A DNA stretch of 8,631 nucleotides. Source: an uncultured Lachnobacterium sp. Lineage in GTDB: Bacteria > Bacillota > Clostridia > Lachnospirales > Lachnospiraceae. This document shows positions 1 to 5,686 of the stretch, piece after piece (positions within the stretch are counted from its first letter, which is position 1; every line of letters begins with the position of its first letter). The stretch lies in assembly GCA_945971355.1 (NCBI GenBank), contig CAMFPD010000084.1, positions 1-8,631 of the forward strand. The letters run 5' to 3'. The translations under genes were made by a program, and so were the position numbers. Under the pieces are notes generated by a model. It had not been told where the DNA came from and ran no database searches. It saw only the letters and a program-made list of their open reading frames with translations.

Positions 1-712
1 AAACTGTATCAACCATATGCTCCAAAACCCTCGGTCCTGCAACCACACCTTCCTTGGTCACATGTCCCACTATGAAAATAGATATGTTCATACCTTTTGC
101 AATCTGCATAAGAACGCCAGTCGCTTCCCTGACCTGAGAAACACTTCCTGGTGCCGAACCGACATTCTCATTAAACATTGTCTGGATTGAATCAATTATG
201 ACAATCTGAGGTTTTTTCTTTTCTATTACAGCTTTAATCACATCTAAGCTTGTCTCACACAATAATTCAAGACAGTCATTAAATTTTCCGATTCTTTCTG
301 CTCTGATTTTTATTTGTTGAAGTGATTCCTCACCAGACACATACAGTACTGACAGATTTTGGTCTGATAAATTCTGACATACCTGCAATAATAATGTGGA
401 TTTGCCTATGCCAGGATCTCCTCCAACCAGAACCAACGATCCACTTACGATACCTCCACCTAATACTCTGTCCAACTCAGCAATTCTAGTTGTGGTTCTA
501 TCTGTCTCTGTAAATTCTACCTTAGATAACGGAACTGGAACAGCTTCTGAGTTTTCCTTTTTCATCTTTCCAATTGTTCCAGCAACCTTTTTATCCACTA
601 TTTCTTCAACAAATGTATTCCATTCCCTACATCCCGGACACTGTCCCATCCATTTTGTAGATTCATATCCACATTCTTGACAAAAATATACCGTCGTTTT
701 CCCTTTAGCCAT
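1..712 (-). CDS. radA: DNA repair protein RadA, N-terminal 237 residues (3' end beyond the window)
   Basis: RadA is a RecA-like ATPase that promotes branch migration and processing of recombination intermediates in the cytoplasm. Reading the minus strand from the ATG at 712 shows an N-terminal four-cysteine zinc finger (C11-x2-C14-x10-C25-x2-C28), a Walker A motif GGDPGIGKST at residues 97-106, and a Walker B strand IVIIDS at residues 170-175. The RadA signature GHVTKEG...AGPR.LEHMVDTV follows at residues 216-237. The frame is open to base 1, so the KNRFG motif and the Lon-like C-terminal domain lie outside the window. The start is supported by GAGGTGG at 717-723, a few bases upstream. The gene follows clpC and one small gene on the same strand; clpC-radA neighbourhood is common in Firmicutes. 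A terminator-like hairpin directly precedes its ribosome binding site. Identification is firm; it is partial only because of the window edge. Confidence 0.97.
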   Translation of the reverse strand, partial: MAKGKTTVYFCQECGYESTKWMGQCPGCREWNTFVEEIVDKKVAGTIGKMKKENSEAVPVPLSKVEFTETDRTTTRIAELDRVLGGGIVSGSLVLVGGDPGIGKSTLLLQVCQNLSDQNLSVLYVSGEESLQQIKIRAERIGKFNDCLELLCETSLDVIKAVIEKKKPQIVIIDSIQTMFNENVGSAPGSVSQVREATGVLMQIAKGMNISIFIVGHVTKEGVVAGPRVLEHMVDTV

Positions 713-723
713 TAATCCACCTC

Positions 724-753
724 AAAACAACAGCCCGGCTTTAGGCCGGGCTG
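724..753 (-). terminator. Intercistronic hairpin with U-rich tail ahead of radA
   Basis: CAGCCCGGC (731-739) and GCCGGGCTG (745-753) form a perfect 9-bp GC-rich stem with a 5-base loop. Read on the minus strand the stem is followed by TTGTTTT (730-724), the layout of an intrinsic terminator; on the plus strand no T-run follows. It lies 16 bases after the stop of the small acidic gene, and its U-tract directly abuts the radA ribosome binding site. It may end most transcripts of the upstream gene and let a fraction read into radA, or act as an RNA-stabilising processing hairpin. The interrupted U-tract suggests incomplete termination. Confidence 0.75.
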
Positions 754-769
754 CTTAACATTCTAACAA

Positions 770-1183
770 TTACTTCTTCTCAACTTTGATTGCTACAGAT
801 TCTGCATCCTGAAGTTCTACACTAAGACTAAGCTTTCCTCCAAGATTTGTCTTCATAATGCCTGCTGATTCTCCATTTATAGAAATCTCATACTCATTAT
901 CTTCTTCTAATTCCAATGTAATCTGTGCATCTTCCGGTCCATCCACTGTAAACTCAACAAGCTTCTCGTCTTCTTTATAATCATTTACAGCTGTTCCTGG
1001 AACAGATTCATAAACAAACACGCCATTCCTTTCAAGCTTTGTAATTTCTTTAAAAGTCTTCACTTTATAAATATCACCATTAAATTCAAAATTATCTAAT
1101 TTAGCCTTCGAATCTAATGTATAGTCCCCAAAGCTAATACTTCCATTGTCTTCTTTACGAATCAATTCACTAATTGCAGCCAT
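770..1183 (-). CDS. Small acidic conserved protein of unknown function (137 aa) between clpC and radA
   Basis: The protein has 137 residues, no signal peptide and no membrane segment, and is clearly acidic with many Glu and Asp, so it is probably cytoplasmic. The C-terminal half (about residues 70-137) alternates short hydrophobic strands with turns such as DGPEDA, NGESAG and TNLGG, suggesting a beta-sandwich. The N-terminal part contains the well-formed stretch KTFKEITKLERNGVFVYESV. I recognise it as a type of protein seen in this position in Lachnospiraceae. From memory, some databases label such proteins endosialidase; I see no sialidase catalytic motif or Asp-box and do not support that name. 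The ATG start is backed by GGGAGGA at 1189-1195. It lies 45 bases downstream of clpC, has its own likely promoter at 1220-1249, and is followed by a hairpin terminator. A role linked to ClpC or RadA would be a guess from position. Confidence 0.85.
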   Translation of the reverse strand: MAAISELIRKEDNGSISFGDYTLDSKAKLDNFEFNGDIYKVKTFKEITKLERNGVFVYESVPGTAVNDYKEDEKLVEFTVDGPEDAQITLELEEDNEYEISINGESAGIMKTNLGGKLSLSVELQDAESVAIKVEKK

Positions 1184-1219
1184 CTTTATCCTCCCGTGAC
1201 ATTCAACTTTGATACGATA

Positions 1220-1249
1220 ATTATAATTCTATTTTCCTATTACCGTCAA
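1220..1249 (-). promoter_or_regulatory. Internal sigma-A type promoter at the clpC 3' end
   Basis: On the minus strand TTGACG (1249-1244) is followed after 18 bases by TATAAT (1225-1220). The -35 box lies inside the last codons of clpC and the -10 box lies just past its TAG stop (1229-1231). Transcription would begin near 1213 and give a leader of about 30 bases that carries GGGAGGA ahead of the 137-residue gene. It would give that gene, and perhaps radA, expression independent of the long upstream operon. The match is strong for both boxes, though AT-rich DNA yields chance -10 boxes. Confidence 0.6.
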
Positions 1250-3679
1250 CGAAATTTCTTTATTTTTAGTAGAAATAACAACTTCATCTGAAGCTCTGAC
1301 TTTGCCCTCTATTATTGCCTCTGAAAGTCTATCTTCTATTTCTTCCTGTATCTTTCTTTTCAGAGGTCTGGCACCATACTTCTTATCATAAGCCTTCTCC
1401 ACAATTAAAGCCTTTGCACCCTCTTTGATTGTAAGTTTGATATCAAGCTGTTCACTGCATCGCTTCTCCAACTCTTTTGCCAGCAATGTCACAATCTTCT
1501 TCATATCCTCTTTATTCAAAGTTCTAAACACAATAGTCTCGTCTATACGATTAAGAAACTCTGGTTTGAATATACGTTTCACTTCCTCCATGACGCCATT
1601 CTTCATAACCTCATGGTCATGCTTCTCATCCTCTTTACTTCCAAATCCGAGTTTCTTAGGTTCAACAATTGCTGATGCTCCTGCATTAGAAGTCATTATA
1701 ATGATGGTATTCTTGAAGTCTACTAGTCTGCCTTGAGAATCTGTAATTCTTCCGTCGTCCAAAACCTGTAGAAGAATATTAAACACATCTGGATGTGCTT
1801 TCTCAATCTCATCAAATAGAATCACAGAAAACGGATTTCTCCTCACCTTCTCCGACAACTGACCTCCATCATCATGTCCAACATAACCTGGTGGAGAACC
1901 TATCATCTTTGAGACACTATGCTTCTCCATATACTCAGACATATCAACTCTGATCATAGCTTCTTCTCTTCCAAAGACAGCTTCTGCTAATGCCTTTGAT
2001 ACCTCTGTTTTACCAACACCTGTAGGTCCCAGAAACAAAAATGAACCAATTGGTCTACTAGGATCTTTAAGTCCGACGCGACCTCTCCTTACAGCCTTTG
2101 CCACTGCAGATACAGCTTCCTCCTGACCTATAACTCTCTTATGAAGGATATTTTCAAGCTTAGCCAATCTCGATGCCTCATTCTCAGTCAACTTATTAAC
2201 AGGGATCTTGGTCCATCCAGCTACAACCTCAGCAATTTCATTTTCACCTACAACAAGTGCTTTTGTTCTTGAACCTTTCCTATTTTTGTTTGCCTGCTTA
2301 TCAAACTCCTTTTGGACATCTTCCTTTTGTTTCTTCAGTTCCTTCGCAGTGTCGATATCACCTTTTTTCAAGTTATCCTCAATTTCTTCCTGTAGCTCTG
2401 TAATATGAGCTTTCAAATCGGATAAACTATCTGCATTTTTGATACCCTTCAACCTAAGCTTAGCAGCCGCTTCATCCATCAAATCAATTGCCTTATCAGG
2501 CAAGAATCTATCATTAATATATCTACTTGAGAGCGAAACAGCTGCTTCCACTGCTTCATCACTAATTTGAACATTATGGTGCTTTTCGTAGAGACTTCTG
2601 AGCCCTTTTAATATTTCAACAGCTTCTTTCCCACTTGGTTCTTCAACCATAACCGGCTGGAATCTTCTTTCCAAAGCTGCATCTTTCTCTATATGTTTTC
2701 TATATTCATCAATTGTAGTAGCACCAATAACCTGCACTTCACCTCTGGCTAATGCTGGTTTCAGAATATTAGATGCATCAAGAGCACCTTCTGCTCCTCC
2801 TGCTCCTATGATTGTATGCAACTCATCTATAAAAAGAAGGACATTTCCAGCAAGTCTAACCTCATTAATAACCTTCTTGATACGTTCTTCGAATTCACCT
2901 CTGTATTTTGACTTAGCCACCATGCCAGACATATCCAGAGATACAACTCTTTTATCTGCGATTATTTCTGGGACTGAACCATTGGCAATACTCTGTGCTA
3001 TCCCCTCAATAATAGCTGTTTTTCCTACTCCAGGCTCTCCTATTAGACAAGGATTATTCTTCCCTCTTCTACATAATATCTGAATCACTCTATCTGTTTC
3101 AACTTTTCTTCCAACAACCGGATCAAGACATCCTTCCCTTGCCATTTCCGTCAAATCCCTTGAATACTGATCTAACGTTGGGGTTGAAACAGCTCCCTGC
3201 GGAGACTTTCTTCCCTTCTGCAATTCTTCTCTGTATTTTGCAGGATTCTCCCCCATTGCAGTTATAGTATCCATAATAAGTTTTTGAACATTGATTTCCA
3301 TTGTATTGAGAAGTCTGGATGCAGCACAGTCTCCTTCTGTTAACAACGCAAGTAAAAGATGCTCAGTACCAATCTCTTCACTGTCAAATCTCTCTGCTTC
3401 TTCCTCAGCTCTGCTTACAACCATCTGAGTTCTCGGAGACATGCCATCTCTATCTGCGACTAATACATCCTCTCCTGGAGATATCAATTCTTTTATCATC
3501 TGAATCAGTTTGTCTAATTCCACTCCGTTTGATGATAATACTTCTGCTGCAACTCCACTGCCTTCCTTTAAAAGTCCTACTAACAGATGCTCAGTTCCAA
3601 CATAATTGTAATTCATGCTTTTAGATATGCGATTTGCAATATCTAAGGCTTTTTTTGCCTTCTTTGTATACGATTTCAA
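1229..3679 (-). CDS. clpC: ATP-dependent Clp protease ATP-binding subunit ClpC
   Basis: ClpC is a hexameric AAA+ unfoldase that feeds substrates to ClpP. This 816-residue protein has the full family layout: two Clp-N repeats (about 1-145, each with GTEHLL), and AAA-1 with Walker A GEPGVGKT (214-221), Walker B LLFIDELH (281-288) and an arginine-finger region ALERRF (335-340). A short UVR-type coiled-coil middle domain follows (about 420-465), then AAA-2 with Walker A GPTGVGKT (551-558), Walker B VILFDEIEKAHP (619-630), FLNRID (708-713) and sensor-2 GARPLKR (769-775). LGF at 677-679 matches the ClpP-docking tripeptide, so it is protease-linked rather than a ClpB disaggregase. The start codon is TTG: an in-frame TGA lies two codons upstream, GGAGG is at 3689-3693, and the Clp-N repeat needs this start. 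It begins 17 bases after the membrane-protein gene. No ctsR, mcsA or mcsB precedes it here. Confidence 0.97.
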   Translation of the reverse strand: MKSYTKKAKKALDIANRISKSMNYNYVGTEHLLVGLLKEGSGVAAEVLSSNGVELDKLIQMIKELISPGEDVLVADRDGMSPRTQMVVSRAEEEAERFDSEEIGTEHLLLALLTEGDCAASRLLNTMEINVQKLIMDTITAMGENPAKYREELQKGRKSPQGAVSTPTLDQYSRDLTEMAREGCLDPVVGRKVETDRVIQILCRRGKNNPCLIGEPGVGKTAIIEGIAQSIANGSVPEIIADKRVVSLDMSGMVAKSKYRGEFEERIKKVINEVRLAGNVLLFIDELHTIIGAGGAEGALDASNILKPALARGEVQVIGATTIDEYRKHIEKDAALERRFQPVMVEEPSGKEAVEILKGLRSLYEKHHNVQISDEAVEAAVSLSSRYINDRFLPDKAIDLMDEAAAKLRLKGIKNADSLSDLKAHITELQEEIEDNLKKGDIDTAKELKKQKEDVQKEFDKQANKNRKGSRTKALVVGENEIAEVVAGWTKIPVNKLTENEASRLAKLENILHKRVIGQEEAVSAVAKAVRRGRVGLKDPSRPIGSFLFLGPTGVGKTEVSKALAEAVFGREEAMIRVDMSEYMEKHSVSKMIGSPPGYVGHDDGGQLSEKVRRNPFSVILFDEIEKAHPDVFNILLQVLDDGRITDSQGRLVDFKNTIIIMTSNAGASAIVEPKKLGFGSKEDEKHDHEVMKNGVMEEVKRIFKPEFLNRIDETIVFRTLNKEDMKKIVTLLAKELEKRCSEQLDIKLTIKEGAKALIVEKAYDKKYGARPLKRKIQEEIEDRLSEAIIEGKVRASDEVVISTKNKEISLTVIGK

Positions 3680-3688
3680 GTTTCAAAG

Positions 3689-3695
3689 CCTCCAC
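3689..3695 (-). promoter_or_regulatory. Ribosome binding site that fixes the TTG start of clpC
   Basis: GTGGAGG on the minus strand (3695-3689) lies 9 bases ahead of the TTG at 3679. It falls in the 17-base gap after the stop of the upstream membrane-protein gene, so the two genes are probably translationally coupled. No ATG is available in frame until codon 22, which would delete the first part of the Clp-N repeat. Confidence 0.8.
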
Positions 3696-3696
3696 T

Positions 3697-5676
3697 CTAT
3701 AAATCTATAAATGTTATATCTTCTTCATCTTCCTCTAGATTTTCTTTCTTTTTGCCCCATTTTTTCCTCGGCTTCTTTTTAGAGTCATCCTCTTCGTCCT
3801 GAACAGTCTTTTCTTCTTTTTTCACTGATTCCAGCCGTTCTACAGATACCTCTTGCTCCAAAGCATTCTCCAGATTCAAGATAATGTCTTTATCTACTTC
3901 CTTGTCTTTTTCTACTTCTTTGTCATTCTCTTCGTTGATTTTTTCTATTTCTTCTACTTTATCAGTTCCTATGTCATTTACTTTTATGTCCGATTTATTC
4001 TCTACTTCCTCTTTAAAGTTGATGTACTCTTCTTCCTCTGCTGATTTTTCATTCTCATGGTAAATATCATCCTGGTCATTTTCTTCAAGTTCCTTCATAA
4101 AATCTTTTTTTGCATTTGCAATCCTTATAGCCAAGGCAATAATGATAATAAGTAAAAGAATGAAGATAACACCACAAGCACAGAGAATAATAGTTCTCTC
4201 CATCTTGAGATTTGCAAGTTCTGCCTCCATTGCACTATCTGTGGTTTGAACTTGTTCGACTTGTTCCACAGTAGCAATTGGAGCCACATATCTAATAAAT
4301 GTTCCCTCTACATTATCATACTGATACCAGCCTTTCTCGCCTCTATCATTCATACAATATATTAAGTAGAAGTCATCCTGAACTAGTTCTGCTCCATAAA
4401 TAACCTCTGGTGCAAACAAATCAAATAAACCAACACTTACTCCATCTGCGTTTTCAGGAGCTTCAGGATCTACGTTTTCCTGTTCAACAGACTCTGTATT
4501 TGTAGCATCTGAATCTGTCTGTGTTTGTGATTCGCCCTCGATTTTCTGGTAAGCTACAACATCCGCCTTTCCTTCAATAGAGAGTGTAACTTCCGCATAG
4601 CCACTAGGCACCTCTGACACATCCGGCATCAAAATAATAACATAATGCTCTTCCCCTGATATTTTAGCAAATGAATAGATTGCGCCTTGTTGCTGATCGT
4701 AAACAAACAAGCCTGTATTTAATCCATCTTCACTTGTCATTTTTATCAAATCTAATCCACCTTTATCAAAGCTCAGGCATGGATACTCCAGATTGTCAAT
4801 TAAAATAGTAGTCATTGTGAAATCCTGAGGTATTTCTTCCTCCAAAATCTCAGTAGAAATCTTCCATCTGTTTCCACTGACTTCATATATTTTTTGTTCT
4901 TCCGGAATATCAGTATTTTCCGGATCAGTCTCACTTCTCCTTGTAACAACTATTGTATATGTCGTTGTAACTCCATTCTCAGCTTTAACTGTAATGGTAA
5001 TTGTATTCTCCCCAACCTCAAGATTGTCTTTTCCCGAAACGGATGTAACCTTAGCAGCTGCATTTGTCGGTGTTGCTGTAATAGCTAAAGAAGTAACACT
5101 GTTATCAACTGTTGCAGTATAATTTTTTGTCTTAGATGAAAACGCTGGTGACAACGTTCCGTTAGAAAGTACCAGAGATTTCAAAGTATTGTCTGAAGAC
5201 AATGTTGGTGTTGTTGTAGTGCCTGTATCACCAGTTCCTGCATCTGTACCTCCATTATCCGCTGGTGGTTCAGTTACTGCATTATTAACTGTAATAGTTG
5301 CACTAGCGCCACCAAACTCTACCGGATCACCATTTGAATCACCAGCAGTTCTAACTGAAGCACTGATTGTACATGTTCCAGCACCTACTGCCGAAAAACT
5401 AATAGGTGCAGACGAATTTGACTGTCCTGCTGCATCTCCGATAACAACAATTGTATCATTCCCCCCAGCTAACACAGACGTATTATCTACACTTATTATT
5501 ACATCTACACCATATCCTGACGGACAAGAAACCGTTACAGAAACAGTATCTCCTACATTCACAGTACTTGCACTTACACTTAAGGATACGCTCTCCGCCT
5601 TTACAACACTATTTGGTTGAATTACAAGTAATAAGGCTAATGCCATTGCCATTATACCGCTAATTATCTTTTTCAT
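3697..5676 (-). CDS. Membrane-anchored surface protein with Ig/cohesin-like and cadherin-like domains and a charged cytoplasmic tail (659 aa)
   Basis: Probably a surface protein with a type I membrane topology. A signal peptide (1-27, cleavage after VVKA) leads to an Ig-like, possibly cohesin-related beta-sandwich at 28-133 (VNVGDTVSVTV near its start, GGASATITV at its end). A Pro/Thr/Gly linker follows (134-163), then a cadherin-like beta-sandwich (PF12733 type) at 164-246 with the characteristic L.P.F....Y....VDNSV pattern. Residues 250-380 are an unassigned ectodomain. A Glu/Asn/Thr-rich linker precedes a small aromatic module at about 420-466 (GWYQYDNVEGTFIRY). A predicted membrane helix spans 495-519, followed by a roughly 137-residue tail very rich in Glu, Asp and Lys that ends in a basic patch (KKKPRKKWGKKK) and EDEEDITFIDL. 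The ATG start is preceded by TGAGGT at 5681-5686. The gene lies 10 bases after the hydrolase gene and 17 bases before clpC, so the three are almost surely co-transcribed. Molecular function is unknown; a scaffold or receptor role is inferred. Confidence 0.9.
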   Translation of the reverse strand: MKKIISGIMAMALALLLVIQPNSVVKAESVSLSVSASTVNVGDTVSVTVSCPSGYGVDVIISVDNTSVLAGGNDTIVVIGDAAGQSNSSAPISFSAVGAGTCTISASVRTAGDSNGDPVEFGGASATITVNNAVTEPPADNGGTDAGTGDTGTTTTPTLSSDNTLKSLVLSNGTLSPAFSSKTKNYTATVDNSVTSLAITATPTNAAAKVTSVSGKDNLEVGENTITITVKAENGVTTTYTIVVTRRSETDPENTDIPEEQKIYEVSGNRWKISTEILEEEIPQDFTMTTILIDNLEYPCLSFDKGGLDLIKMTSEDGLNTGLFVYDQQQGAIYSFAKISGEEHYVIILMPDVSEVPSGYAEVTLSIEGKADVVAYQKIEGESQTQTDSDATNTESVEQENVDPEAPENADGVSVGLFDLFAPEVIYGAELVQDDFYLIYCMNDRGEKGWYQYDNVEGTFIRYVAPIATVEQVEQVQTTDSAMEAELANLKMERTIILCACGVIFILLLIIIIALAIRIANAKKDFMKELEENDQDDIYHENEKSAEEEEYINFKEEVENKSDIKVNDIGTDKVEEIEKINEENDKEVEKDKEVDKDIILNLENALEQEVSVERLESVKKEEKTVQDEEDDSKKKPRKKWGKKKENLEEDEEDITFIDL

Positions 5677-5686
5677 CTTTACCTCA

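Noticed and set aside
396..680. Plus-strand open frame opposite radA
   Set aside because: It is the antisense of a clearly coding RadA region, with low-complexity composition and no recognisable domain.
754..795. Possible radA promoter TTGAGA-17-TGTTAA on the minus strand
   Set aside because: The -10 box matches only three of six positions, and transcription would begin within the terminator-like hairpin.
5189..5620. 143-residue plus-strand open frame opposite the surface-protein gene
   Set aside because: Its Val/Pro/Ser-rich sequence is the mirror of the Thr/Val-rich Ig-like domain on the minus strand, and that strand has a signal peptide, domains and operon spacing.
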